DNA from: Nitrososphaerota archaeon | GTDB lineage: Archaea > Thermoproteota > Nitrososphaeria > Nitrososphaerales > Gagatemarchaeaceae | DNA length: 64,000 nucleotides | Reading direction: 5' to 3' | Assembly (NCBI GenBank): GCA_029785195.1 | Contig: JAFMAD010000002.1 | Location: 1-64,000, forward strand | Part shown: positions 25,314 through 34,049 of the stretch, piece by piece | Numbering within the stretch: position 1 is the stretch's first letter | Layout: every line of letters starts with the position of its first letter | Notes under the pieces: model-generated | Databases searched by the model: none | The model's input: the letters and a program-made list of their open reading frames with translations, nothing else | Told to the model about the DNA's origin: nothing | Position numbers and translations under genes: made by a program

Positions 25314-26111
25314 GTGATACGGCTCTGGCCCGTAGAGACTGAAAGGAAGAGTCGTCCTTTTGACATCTCGGGCCTTCTGGATGAGACCGCTGGGGCGGAC
25401 CTGAAGACAGGGGATGTTATCGTCGTATCCAGTAAGTTCGTGGCTATCTCGGAGGGAAGGGTGATCAATCTCAAGTCGGTTGTGCCTTCGAAGGTTGCTA
25501 CAGAGCTCTCCTCGCGATACAACATCCCTTCAGAATTATGTGAACTGATAGTTAGAGAATCAGATGAGATACTAGGTGGCGTTGTAGGCTTCATACTCGG
25601 CGAAAAGGAAGGAATGTTATCGCCCAATGCAGGGATAGACCGTTCAAACATTGAGCCAGGAAGGGCGGTCCTTTACCCCAGGAACCCGCTGGAGTCTGCA
25701 TCTACTATGGTCGAGGAGATGGAGTTTCGAAGAGGGATAAAGGTAGGGGTGGTCATCTCAGATAGCAGACTCATGCCGACGCGAAAGGGTACAACCGGCG
25801 TGGCACTGGCCAGTTCAGGGCTCAAAGCCGTCCTAGATTTGCGCGGAAAGGAGGATCTCTTCGGGAGCATATTGAGAGTAACTAGTCAAGCCATAGCTGA
25901 CGATCTTTGTTCGGCAGCACAGCTAGTCATGGGGGAATCTGATGAGAGCACTCCTTTCGTCGTCGTGAGGGGACTAGGTCAGGAACTACTAGCCAAGTCT
26001 GAATATTCCACAGGAAGATTTGGGGTGAGACCTGATCAGTGCGTGTTCATGAGGAGCTTAGGCTACAAGACTAGGCGAACTTCCCTTCGAGCTTCACGAC
26101 TTCGATCTTAA
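25314..26111 (+). CDS. cofE: coenzyme F420-0:L-glutamate ligase CofE
   Basis: Adds glutamates to F420-0, so the organism probably makes F420. Start GTG 25314 gives MIRLWPVETER, matching the family N-terminus. GDVIVVSSKFVAISEGRV, PNAGIDRSNI, VGVVISDSRLMPTRKGTTGVALASSGLK and the C-terminal VRGLG are family segments. The length of 265 aa is normal. An open frame extends upstream but runs antisense through gcvT and is not used. Its 3' end overlaps an antisense zinc-ribbon gene by 41 bp. Confidence 0.92.
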   Translation: MIRLWPVETERKSRPFDISGLLDETAGADLKTGDVIVVSSKFVAISEGRVINLKSVVPSKVATELSSRYNIPSELCELIVRESDEILGGVVGFILGEKEGMLSPNAGIDRSNIEPGRAVLYPRNPLESASTMVEEMEFRRGIKVGVVISDSRLMPTRKGTTGVALASSGLKAVLDLRGKEDLFGSILRVTSQAIADDLCSAAQLVMGESDESTPFVVVRGLGQELLAKSEYSTGRFGVRPDQCVFMRSLGYKTRRTSLRASRLRS

Positions 26112-26247
26112 AGTTGTGCGGTGTTAGTTTGGCACCACACTTCTTGCAAGTATATCCGAACGGCTTGAGGATGTCACTGGGTGAACGCAGGTCAAATCCC
26201 GAGTATATCGTAAGACCACACTTGGAACATATGAGCTCGTACGTCAC
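26071..26247 (-). CDS. small zinc-ribbon protein (58 aa)
   Basis: From GTG 26247, a 58-residue protein with ICSKCGLTIYSG (Cys7, Cys10) and YTCKKCGAKLTP (Cys34, Cys37), then a beta-like tail FKIEVVKLEG. The spacing and the aromatic residues after the knuckles suggest a ribosome- or transcription-associated ribbon, but I do not recognise a named family. It is convergent with cofE and divergent from topA, overlapping the last 13 codons of cofE. Confidence 0.7.
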   Translation of the reverse strand: MTYELICSKCGLTIYSGFDLRSPSDILKPFGYTCKKCGAKLTPHNFKIEVVKLEGKFA

Positions 26248-26314
26248 ACCGAATGTTCTGACCTTTCATCTTAAAAGCCTTGCAAATCGCGGTGAGAGTC
26301 TGAGTGTAGGTGGT

Positions 26315-28417
26315 ATGAAAGAGCGTTCTTCCGATTACACCCTTGTATTATGTGAGAAGCCGGACGCGGCTCGCAAGGTCGCAGAAGCGCTCGGTGATGG
26401 TCAGGTGACTAGCACGCTCGCTGGAGGTGTAGAGGTCCTCGATTTCGAGAGAGATGGCGTAAGATATGTCGTGTGTTCTGCGCTAGGGCATTTGTATGTC
26501 CTGTCCGATGCATTTTCACAAAGAGAGACATTTCCAGTGTTCGATCTCGAGTGGTATCCTGCAAATCTAGTGAAAGACCGAAACAAAGGCATACGGAAGA
26601 GAATTGCTTCCATCGAGCGCCTCGCTCGGGATGCGAAGGGTTTCATCAACGCTTGCGACTACGACACTGAAGGAGAGACGATAGGTGAAAACATCCTGAG
26701 ATACGCTTGTGGAGAGAGGCAGGGCACAGCGTTGCGCGCCAGATTCTCTACTTTGACTAGAGAGGACCTCATATCGGCATTTCAACATGCGATTCCCTGT
26801 GCTGGGAGTGGTTTGGCTAGAGCAGGCAGGGCCAGGCACGTCCTTGATTTTGTCTGGGGAATCAATCTTTCGAGGGCACTTTCAGCGGCTGCGAATGCGA
26901 AGGTCGCTGGTTACAGAACGATTAGTATGGGACGAGTGCAGGGTCCCACCCTCGCATTCGTAGTAGACAGGGAGGTTGAGATTCAGAGCTTCGTTCCTGA
27001 CCCATATTGGACCTTGTCAGCATCGTTCGAAAAGGATGGGGTACGATTCAGGGCTTTGAGTTCGATGGGAAGGTTCCGGACGAGGTCTGAAGTCGAAACA
27101 GTCATGACCGAATGCGAAGGAGAACCAGGGGTCGTCTCCAAGGTCGTGCATACTGTCTTCAAGGAGCAGCCACCGCCTCCCTTCAACACCGGGGATCTAC
27201 AGAGAGAGGCGTATCGGCTCCTTGGTTGTTCCCCAACAAGAACGCTACAAATCGCGGAGCGCCTTTATCTTGACGCGCTTATCTCGTACCCAAGGACAAA
27301 CAGCCAGAAGCTCCCGGTGTCGATAGGGTATCGAGAGATTCTGTCTAGGTTGAACAGGATGAGCGAGTATGCAGGCTCATGTGATGAGCTGCTGGGCGGT
27401 CGACTATCACCCAGAGAAGGCGAGAAGATGGACAGGGCGCATCCTGCCATCTATCCTACCGGTGAGCGACCAAAGAGACATTTGGTAGGCGCTGACGCTA
27501 AGCTCTTCGATATGGTAGTCAGGCGATTCTTAGCCTGCTTCGGCGAAGACGCATTACGGGAACGGGTCAATTCTACGATTGATGTAGCCGGTCATGAGTT
27601 CGATGTCACGGGGCGAACGACGCTGAAGCTAGGTTGGATGGAGTACTATGGAAACTACTCCGGCAAAGAAGACAGGAAGATACCAAGACTCACAGAAGGA
27701 GAGGTCCTGATGCATCTTGGGATGGACTTTGAGGAGAAACTGGAATCGCCGCCGACAAGGTACAATCAGAGTACTCTTCTTGAGCAAATGGAAAAGGAGG
27801 GGCTCGGTACCAAGGCGACGAGGGCCGAGACAATAGCGACTTTGATTAAGAGAGGATATGTATCCGGAGAGCCGCTTAGAGCGACTGATCTAGGCATCTC
27901 GCTTGTGTCTACGATGCGGGAATACTGCCCGAAGGTCGTGTCCATGGAGCTTACCCGTGAGATTGAAGAGGAATTGCAGGACATCGAGGAAGGAAACGCT
28001 GACGATGCAGAAGTGATGACTAGAGCTATTGCCGTCATCTCGAAACAGGTCGAGCTCTTGAAGTTCAATGAGGATGGTGTCGGAAAGAATTTCGGAGAGA
28101 CGGTCGAGAGCAAGAGCCCATCGAGACTTCTGGGAGTCTGTCCTGTATGCAAGACCGGTAGCCTAATCGTCATAAGGTCTAGAAAGTCTGGAAAGAGATT
28201 CGTTGGATGTACAAACTACTCTCACGGCTGCAGAGCCTCGGCGCCGCTACCGCAGAAGGGTACAATCAAGGCCGCCCTTAAGCCATGTGGTAAGTGTGGA
28301 TGGCCAATCGTGTACGTTAGGCGAGATAGGTTTCCTTGGAAGCTATGTGTGAACATCGGTTGTGAAGGCAAGGTGGGGATGAGAAATACTCTGCAAGCTA
28401 TGCAAAAGACCAAGTAA
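26315..28417 (+). CDS. topA: type IA DNA topoisomerase
   Basis: Relaxes or decatenates DNA by single-strand passage. The Toprim domain begins TLVLCEKPDAARKVAEAL and contains the acidic DYDTEGE metal triad. The active-site Tyr is in LISYPRTNSQ. LLEQMEKEGLGTKATRAETI and LTREIEEELQDIEEG are further family elements. The C-terminus has zinc modules (CPVCKTGSL...GCTNYSHGC; CGKCGWPIV...CVNIGCEG). The 700-aa frame begins at ATG 26315; the longer frame upstream overlaps a promoter-like cttaaaagc at 26270. No reverse-gyrase helicase part is present. Confidence 0.94.
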   Translation: MKERSSDYTLVLCEKPDAARKVAEALGDGQVTSTLAGGVEVLDFERDGVRYVVCSALGHLYVLSDAFSQRETFPVFDLEWYPANLVKDRNKGIRKRIASIERLARDAKGFINACDYDTEGETIGENILRYACGERQGTALRARFSTLTREDLISAFQHAIPCAGSGLARAGRARHVLDFVWGINLSRALSAAANAKVAGYRTISMGRVQGPTLAFVVDREVEIQSFVPDPYWTLSASFEKDGVRFRALSSMGRFRTRSEVETVMTECEGEPGVVSKVVHTVFKEQPPPPFNTGDLQREAYRLLGCSPTRTLQIAERLYLDALISYPRTNSQKLPVSIGYREILSRLNRMSEYAGSCDELLGGRLSPREGEKMDRAHPAIYPTGERPKRHLVGADAKLFDMVVRRFLACFGEDALRERVNSTIDVAGHEFDVTGRTTLKLGWMEYYGNYSGKEDRKIPRLTEGEVLMHLGMDFEEKLESPPTRYNQSTLLEQMEKEGLGTKATRAETIATLIKRGYVSGEPLRATDLGISLVSTMREYCPKVVSMELTREIEEELQDIEEGNADDAEVMTRAIAVISKQVELLKFNEDGVGKNFGETVESKSPSRLLGVCPVCKTGSLIVIRSRKSGKRFVGCTNYSHGCRASAPLPQKGTIKAALKPCGKCGWPIVYVRRDRFPWKLCVNIGCEGKVGMRNTLQAMQKTK

Positions 28418-28448
28418 GGAGGGAGACAGGCTCTGCAAGTATCATGTG

Positions 28449-28601
28449 ATGGCTAGAATGACTTTGAGAAACGGTTATGTAACCTGGACCAAGGCTTATT
28501 CCGAACTGTCGTGGAATGATTACTTGAATAGAGTTAAAACGGCTCAAGGGACGGGTCAATGGGTAAAAGACGTGATTTCCCTCGAGGAGGAAAGGCGGTA
28601 A
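28449..28601 (+). CDS. small hypothetical protein (50 aa)
   Basis: An ATG-initiated 50-codon frame between topA and the membrane protein gene. The product is rich in aromatic and charged residues (MARMTLRNGYVTWTKAYSELSW, ending VISLEEERR), consistent with a small folded helical protein. Its TAA abuts the TTG of the next gene, indicating translational coupling. No recognised family. Confidence 0.55.
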   Translation: MARMTLRNGYVTWTKAYSELSWNDYLNRVKTAQGTGQWVKDVISLEEERR

Positions 28602-28997
28602 TTGATAAGAAGCTGGTTCGAATCGCACTTCAATGGTCTCCTGAATAGGGTTACTAAGTTCGCCGGCAGGAACGGACTCGCAGGTGAGGTTAGACAGAGA
28701 TGGATGGAGGTTCTCTACATCGTCGGTATTGTCCTGATGACGGCGGGATTGGTAAATGCTGTACTACAGCCTGTCAATATTGGATATGTGATATATCCAT
28801 CAAGCAGTGATCAGTCGGCCACCGAAACTGGTGTCGACGCACTTGCCCTGCTCATAGGCGCTTTGGGAATGTACCTGTCATATCTTAGTGGAAGACAGAC
28901 GACCAAATCCAGAATGGTCAACTTCTATCTAACGATTGGGCTGCTTATGATTGCCATTGCGGTATACATGGGTATCTACGTTCTAGGCTCCAAGTAG
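28602..28997 (+). CDS. small membrane protein (131 aa)
   Basis: Unknown function. The basic N-terminus (about 35 residues, including NRVTKFAGRNGLAGEVRQRW) is followed by three hydrophobic segments at about 37-57, 80-96 and 109-128. The Ser-rich loop after the first segment is probably external. Start is TTG directly after the stop of the 50-aa gene. It overlaps the antisense RecA-like gene by 22 bp. Confidence 0.65.
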   Translation: MIRSWFESHFNGLLNRVTKFAGRNGLAGEVRQRWMEVLYIVGIVLMTAGLVNAVLQPVNIGYVIYPSSSDQSATETGVDALALLIGALGMYLSYLSGRQTTKSRMVNFYLTIGLLMIAIAVYMGIYVLGSK

Positions 28998-29602
28998 ATG
29001 GGTGTCCGGAAGCCGCCGATTGGCCAAGTCGGTATCTTGTCGCATCGGAATATGATTTCAGTCGGCTGTGCTTCTACGGTAACCTGCAAGTCTGCAATGT
29101 CAGCAAGCGAACGTTTGTGGGTGTTGCTTGCTGTATCTTGCGATTTGGACTTGTAAATCGAGCCTAAGATGAAAAGCTCGTTCATCCTGGCTTCGTAGGA
29201 CAGCAATCGATAAAGTGTGGCTAAACGATGGATTCCTGACCTTCTGCTTTGTGAAGACAGTAGGTGAAGGATAGCGTTCAAATCGTCTATCATGATGACG
29301 CGACTCTCTATTGTAGTGATATCTGATAGCGATACTTCAGGACTGAGTTTTTCGGAGAGTTGTATCAAGGTAGTTTGCTGAAGGAACTCCTTTGGGAGCC
29401 CTTGTGTAATCCACTTGATGTTCACACCGTAGAAGCAACTTGTATCGAATAATGCGGTGTTGTATTTCAGTGCGGCCAGGCAACCTAAAAGAAAACGTAA
29501 CATTACGGCGTTCTCCTGCCTATCAGCTATCAGAAAGACTGTAGATTTGCCTCTTAGCGGCTCAAGGAAGGTATAGCCCTGCCTACGGGTAGGAAGGCTC
29601 AT
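28976..29602 (-). CDS. RecA/KaiC-like protein lacking a Walker A motif (208 aa)
   Basis: The order of strands resembles a RecA-fold ATPase: GKSTVFLIADRQENAVMLRFLLGCLAALKY where the P-loop would be, and SRVIMIDDLNAILHLL as a Walker B-like strand, followed by an arginine-rich helix. The GxxxxGK[ST] element is absent (PLRGKSTVFLI is the nearest), so ATP binding is doubtful. It may be a RadB/KaiC-derived pseudo-ATPase, but this is inferred from pattern only. It is divergent from the RuvC-like gene across 29 bp. Confidence 0.55.
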   Translation of the reverse strand: MSLPTRRQGYTFLEPLRGKSTVFLIADRQENAVMLRFLLGCLAALKYNTALFDTSCFYGVNIKWITQGLPKEFLQQTTLIQLSEKLSPEVSLSDITTIESRVIMIDDLNAILHLLSSQSRRSGIHRLATLYRLLSYEARMNELFILGSIYKSKSQDTASNTHKRSLADIADLQVTVEAQPTEIIFRCDKIPTWPIGGFRTPIYLEPRT

Positions 29603-29631
29603 TAAGAACGAGTGTGTTCTATGATTAAGAT

Positions 29632-30246
29632 ATGAAGGTTGTCAGTGTCGCAACCTTGGACAGTAGAGCCTACTATTCGATTTTGAACAGACTCAAGATG
29701 ACGAATCTGCGTTTTGTCAGTATGACTCCTTCTGAAGCACGGATACAGAGGAGGGAACCGATCATCACGACCGAGAGGGAACGAGAGTTCTTTGTCGGCA
29801 TGTCAATCCCAATCGAAGAGCTTGATGAGAATCCCCTGATTATGGAAGGTCAAATCCTCTCAAAGATTGCGACCGACCGGGTCCTTCTAGTTGGTATTGA
29901 CCCAGGATCGAGGACGGGAGTCGTGGTGTACTACGGTGATTCAAAGCTCGGCTCTTTCACAGTCGAATCCTTGGACAGACTGCAGACTAAGCTATTGAGC
30001 ATGATACGGGGTATTCCAAGTACCAAGACTATGGTAAAGGTGGGGGACGGCGCACCCAAGTTATCGAAGAGTATAGCGCAAATGATCAAGAATGACTTGC
30101 CTGAAGCAATAATAGAAGTGGTAGACGAGAGAGGGACTACCACGAGCAAGCGCAAGTCTGACGGATTGATTGGAGATCAAGGTGCAGCAGCGAGGATAGC
30201 GCGTCGGAAGGGAACTCTTCTCACTGGTTATCAAAGAAACTCTTGA
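29632..30246 (+). CDS. RuvC/YqgF-like RNase H-fold protein (204 aa)
   Basis: Residues about 83-200 look like a RuvC-type nuclease core: VLLVGIDPGSRTGVVVYYGD (first catalytic Asp), an IIEVVDERGTTTSKR strand with an acidic residue, and DQGAAARIARR, resembling the HxxDAxAIA-type last RuvC helix. The first 80 residues form a separate alpha-beta domain. All three acidic positions are present, so nuclease activity is plausible. The true function is unknown: resolvase, RNase or other. It ends inside the 3' end of the opposing XPD-type helicase gene (26-bp overlap). Confidence 0.65.
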   Translation: MKVVSVATLDSRAYYSILNRLKMTNLRFVSMTPSEARIQRREPIITTEREREFFVGMSIPIEELDENPLIMEGQILSKIATDRVLLVGIDPGSRTGVVVYYGDSKLGSFTVESLDRLQTKLLSMIRGIPSTKTMVKVGDGAPKLSKSIAQMIKNDLPEAIIEVVDERGTTTSKRKSDGLIGDQGAAARIARRKGTLLTGYQRNS

Positions 30247-32083
30247 CAATTTGTTCGATGTATTCCGGCTTGAAGTCTCCTACCATAATATCATTCTTGA
30301 GCCACGCTGGAATCATTTGCATGACCTCCGGTTGGTTGAATCGCGAGTCCATGAAGAAGACCATTCCTTTCTTGTCAGGACTGCGTATGTGCCTTCCTGC
30401 GGCTTGGATTGCTTTCCTCACAGCAGGAAGAAGAGAGACTACGAGGTACGTCTCATGCTTGTTGAACCTTGAATCGGCTAGCTCTGCATACATCATGGGA
30501 GATGGCGGTGGTAGCGAGAATCCAACGACGACCGACGCATCCATCTGATCTCCAGGAAAGTCTTCTCCTTCCGAGAAGCGGGCTCCCTGGACTGCAAGTA
30601 AAATGGACCCTTGATTTGACTTGAATTTTCCCATCATCTTTTCGGCTTCTGTGTTCGACAGCCCTCTTGTCTCTGCTAAGATTTCCTGACCAGTTCTTGC
30701 TTGTAGGTAGGGTGATAGAGAGTCGAGGACAGCGTAGGAAGGTACGAAGACTCCTATGCTTCCTCTTGCGGCTCTACGGATTGCCGATATCTTCCCCGCT
30801 ATCTTCGAATAGGTGTCTGAGTTTCGTAGTTTGAAGCGGGTACTGACTCCTGTGTCTATGATTGTGCGTACTCTGAACATCTGTGTGGGATTTACCTGAT
30901 GGATTGGTGTCGACTCGTCAAGACCGATTGATTTCAAAAAGAGTCTTTGTGGATTGATGGTGGCCGATAACAGTACCAAGCTGCGGAAGTCCTCTATCAA
31001 ATTCAGGAACCGCCTCGAAGGGTTGGTGTCAACCAGATAGAAGTGATCATCCGACCTTGTAATTGTGAGACCTCCTTCTGGGGAGGACAGGAGTTCCCTG
31101 ATGAACGTCCCCGCCTTCATTATTGAAGTCGGGAGATTTCTACCGCTGGATATCGATTGCCAGCCTACTCCGGCGCAGGTCGAGAGCTCTAATGCTATGT
31201 TGGGTAACCAGACATCATCGTGGCCGGCCTTTATCGTCTGAAGCAGCTCTTCCCTGTCTACGTACCAAGAGTCTTGTTGAGCAGAGAAGAGTTGGAGCTT
31301 TGAGGTAAGTTCCTCTAGAAATGATATTGCGGTCTCCATGTTCAGCGCTCTTGCGTCGTTTAGTGCCGCATGAATGTCCTGGATGGCGAATCGGGTCGAA
31401 GATAGGTCTCTAACGAAGTCTCGTAGGTTGTGGGCTTCATCTATGATTGCTATGGTCTGCGACGGATTCCATCCTGTACTGCTCATCAAGAGTGACTTAG
31501 CAGCCTGATTGAGCAGATAGTGATACGTCGTTACTATGACATTCGAACTGGCGACGGCAAGCCTCGTGACCTCGTACGGACAGACGTGCATCTGCCTGCC
31601 GAATTCCAGAAGTTGTGAGTGGTTCGGGGTGTCACTCTGGAATCTCTGCACAAGTCCTTCGACTTCCCTTCCGAGTAGACTTATGTTGAGAAAATAGGAG
31701 CAGAGATTGTTTGAGGTGTGAAAATCGCAGTACCACTTGAAGGAGTCTTGGTTCACCGTAAAGCTAGAAGTCTCTTTTAGCAGGCAGTAGTCGAGCTTCG
31801 CATATAATGGGACAGCACCAAAATGAAGTCTGCCTTGTATACGCTGGACTTCCTCCATGACACGAAATACCTGTCTCTTGGTCCTGCACGCGTAGATGAC
31901 GCGGCTTCCATTCTCTTTGGCGGCAAGAAGGGAACCGGCGAGTACTGGAGAGGTCTTCCCGAAACCACTCATGGCGTCGACCACTAGTCTATTTCCACTC
32001 TTGCAGGTATCGTATACAGAGCGAGCTAGGTCACGTTGACCGACTCTGAACGACTCATAAGGGAATAAGTCTTCGAGTTCCAC
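30221..32083 (-). CDS. xpd: XPD/Rad3-type Fe-S DNA helicase
   Basis: Superfamily 2 5'-3' helicase for nucleotide excision repair or related work. Walker A is MSGFGKTSPVL; the DEAH box is IIDEAHNLRDF. Four cysteines for the Fe-S cluster lie in DYCLLK, WYCDFH, NLCSYF and HVCPYE. The C-terminal motor has GSILLAVQGARFSEGEDFPG and QAAGRHIRSPDKKG (motif VI). The length of 620 aa matches archaeal XPD. Confidence 0.93.
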   Translation of the reverse strand: MELEDLFPYESFRVGQRDLARSVYDTCKSGNRLVVDAMSGFGKTSPVLAGSLLAAKENGSRVIYACRTKRQVFRVMEEVQRIQGRLHFGAVPLYAKLDYCLLKETSSFTVNQDSFKWYCDFHTSNNLCSYFLNISLLGREVEGLVQRFQSDTPNHSQLLEFGRQMHVCPYEVTRLAVASSNVIVTTYHYLLNQAAKSLLMSSTGWNPSQTIAIIDEAHNLRDFVRDLSSTRFAIQDIHAALNDARALNMETAISFLEELTSKLQLFSAQQDSWYVDREELLQTIKAGHDDVWLPNIALELSTCAGVGWQSISSGRNLPTSIMKAGTFIRELLSSPEGGLTITRSDDHFYLVDTNPSRRFLNLIEDFRSLVLLSATINPQRLFLKSIGLDESTPIHQVNPTQMFRVRTIIDTGVSTRFKLRNSDTYSKIAGKISAIRRAARGSIGVFVPSYAVLDSLSPYLQARTGQEILAETRGLSNTEAEKMMGKFKSNQGSILLAVQGARFSEGEDFPGDQMDASVVVGFSLPPPSPMMYAELADSRFNKHETYLVVSLLPAVRKAIQAAGRHIRSPDKKGMVFFMDSRFNQPEVMQMIPAWLKNDIMVGDFKPEYIEQIVKSFFDNQ

Positions 32084-32120
32084 TACTACGAACTTCTTCA
32101 GCGTATTTTAGGGGCACTCA

Positions 32121-33416
32121 TTACTTCGGAATTTGGGAGATAAGCTCCTCTTTGCCGAATACATTCTGGACTGCAGACGCTACCTTGTGTCTGTGTTGTG
32201 GTAGCGTGTAGACCCGTAGCATGTCGGTGAAGCCGGTTATCGAGCCGGCGAGAGGCAGCTCTGTAATCGACATCTTGGATGTATGTTCTCCTTGTTCGCC
32301 TCCGCTGACCAGGGTTATCGAGTTGAGTGCTTCTCTTGCATACGTATATGGTACGGATGGTGTGGTCGGAACGTCGATGTAGACAGCATCGGTATCGACG
32401 CCGGATTGCTTGGCTATTTCGCCGACGAGCTCATTTCTGAATCTCTTCTGATTGAAGATTCTCTGGACGACCCTGTCTTTTCGTTGCATTACCCTTTCGA
32501 AAACGCATTTAACTAGTCTTCGATCGTTGTAGTCTTCCGCTAGCTTCTTCGCGAGCCGGAGCTTCACGTTGTGAGGTTTGAGTGACCTTAGTCGATAGAC
32601 GACCACTTCATCTGTCATGTCCAGATATCTTCTTATTCTCGACAGATCGGTAAGGTGCAGTTCGTCGTCAGCCAGAGTCATGGAATGCGCGAGCATGAGC
32701 TCCGCTGCTCTGACAGTTCTATGGAAGTAGACCGCCTTAAACATCTCGTATCTTGCGATGAGAAGTGCTTCGAATGCGTAGAGAGCGGCGTTGTCCAACA
32801 CGAGATGGTCGGACCTTACGCGTAGAGAATCAATGACTCTGTGTATGTCCACTTTACCGTATTCGACACCAGTGAAGTATGAATCGCGTAGAAGATAGTC
32901 CATCATGTCAGCGCTGAGGCTGCCCGAGATGACTTCGTTCATGTATGGGTGGATCTTTGATTTCCCGATGCATAGCTGTGACATTGTCTTCGCCGAGATT
33001 CCGCTTTTCTCTAGCAGGTCATGTATGTCCGACTCTAGTACAATTCGCTGGGATATTTCCTCGTGAGAAACCTTCGTTCGCTCGTCCAAGACTTCTTCGA
33101 AGAGATGTGAGAACGGTCCGTGCCCCAAGTCGTGTAACATGCCGGCAATTCTGATCTCCTGAATTCTTCCCTCGTCGAGACCCGCTTCGTCTGCTATGGA
33201 GCTGGCAATTAGTCCCGAAACATGCATGGTTCCGATTACGTGCTCGAACCGACTGTGGACTCCACCAGGATACACCATGTAGGCTCCTGCCAACTGATGA
33301 ATCCGCCTTAGTCTCTGCAAGAATGGAGAATCGATGATGTGGCGCTCTTCTTCGGTTATCTTGATGTAACCGTGTACGGGATCTCTTATCTCAGCGACGA
33401 AGTTCAGTTTCTTCAT
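32121..33416 (-). CDS. HD-domain phosphohydrolase (dNTPase/SAMHD1-like)
   Basis: The metal site is complete: HSRFEHVIGTMHVSG (His), MLHDLGHGPFSHLFE (HD pair), and SADMMDYLLRDSYFTG with the last Asp. The N-terminal IRDPVHGYIKIT is typical of the dGTPase-related YdhJ/SAMHD1-like group. The protein would hydrolyse dNTPs to deoxynucleosides. Length 431 aa. It overlaps tmk by 4 bp on the same strand, so synthesis and breakdown of deoxynucleotides are coupled in one operon. Confidence 0.88.
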   Translation of the reverse strand: MKKLNFVAEIRDPVHGYIKITEEERHIIDSPFLQRLRRIHQLAGAYMVYPGGVHSRFEHVIGTMHVSGLIASSIADEAGLDEGRIQEIRIAGMLHDLGHGPFSHLFEEVLDERTKVSHEEISQRIVLESDIHDLLEKSGISAKTMSQLCIGKSKIHPYMNEVISGSLSADMMDYLLRDSYFTGVEYGKVDIHRVIDSLRVRSDHLVLDNAALYAFEALLIARYEMFKAVYFHRTVRAAELMLAHSMTLADDELHLTDLSRIRRYLDMTDEVVVYRLRSLKPHNVKLRLAKKLAEDYNDRRLVKCVFERVMQRKDRVVQRIFNQKRFRNELVGEIAKQSGVDTDAVYIDVPTTPSVPYTYAREALNSITLVSGGEQGEHTSKMSITELPLAGSITGFTDMLRVYTLPQHRHKVASAVQNVFGKEELISQIPK

Positions 33417-34018
33417 GTGGTCCCAATTCCCGTCATGCGCATATGCTTGCGAACTACTTTGACAACCGATGCATGCACGCTCTCAACACCTTCGTGAGCG
33501 TCCACAATCGTCCATCCGAACTGGGAAGCCAGCTTTCTGTACAGTTGCTGGGCGGTGAGCTGAAGCTGAACATCCTTCTCATTAGAGTCTCTGGCTTTTG
33601 GTCTTCTAGACATGGGTTTCAGCTGGGCTGTGTCTAGGACTATTACGAGGTCGGACTTGGGTATTCCCTCCTCTAGGGATTTTAACCACTCTATTCTGAG
33701 TCCCTTTGCGGCTCCATAGACTATATTTGATTCGGTGTATCTATTGACTATGATGATTTTGTGCTCATTCTTGTACTCGTTGATGATCGGTACCTTTTCC
33801 CACCTGTTTGCGGCAAAGAGGATGTGCTGGAGTTCGGGAACGAATCTTCTCTTGTCCGACAAGAAGGCTTTGATTTCCTTGCCTATTGTGGTGCGATAGT
33901 CGGGAAAGGAAAGCCTTACCGTGTGAAATCCATTGTTTCTCAGCCAGGCCTCGAGGAGTCGACTCTGAGTATGCTTACCCACAGCGTCTATTCCCTCGAT
34001 ACTGATAATGTAGCCCAT
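33413..34018 (-). CDS. tmk: thymidylate kinase
   Basis: Phosphorylates dTMP to dTDP. P-loop EGIDAVGKHTQSRLL (residues 8-22), DR-Y-like motif NRYTESNIVYG and LDTAQLKPMSRRPKARD (lid with arginines) are visible. Length 201 aa. It precedes the HD phosphohydrolase. The thymidylate source is ThyX at 51 kb. Confidence 0.93.
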   Translation of the reverse strand: MGYIISIEGIDAVGKHTQSRLLEAWLRNNGFHTVRLSFPDYRTTIGKEIKAFLSDKRRFVPELQHILFAANRWEKVPIINEYKNEHKIIIVNRYTESNIVYGAAKGLRIEWLKSLEEGIPKSDLVIVLDTAQLKPMSRRPKARDSNEKDVQLQLTAQQLYRKLASQFGWTIVDAHEGVESVHASVVKVVRKHMRMTGIGTT

Positions 34019-34049
34019 TTAGCTCAGCGTGTAATCATCGCTGTGTCGT

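Noticed and set aside
24860-25651. 263-codon minus frame across gcvT and cofE
   Set aside because: Shadow of two well-defined genes in other frames; Ser/Arg-rich and without motif.
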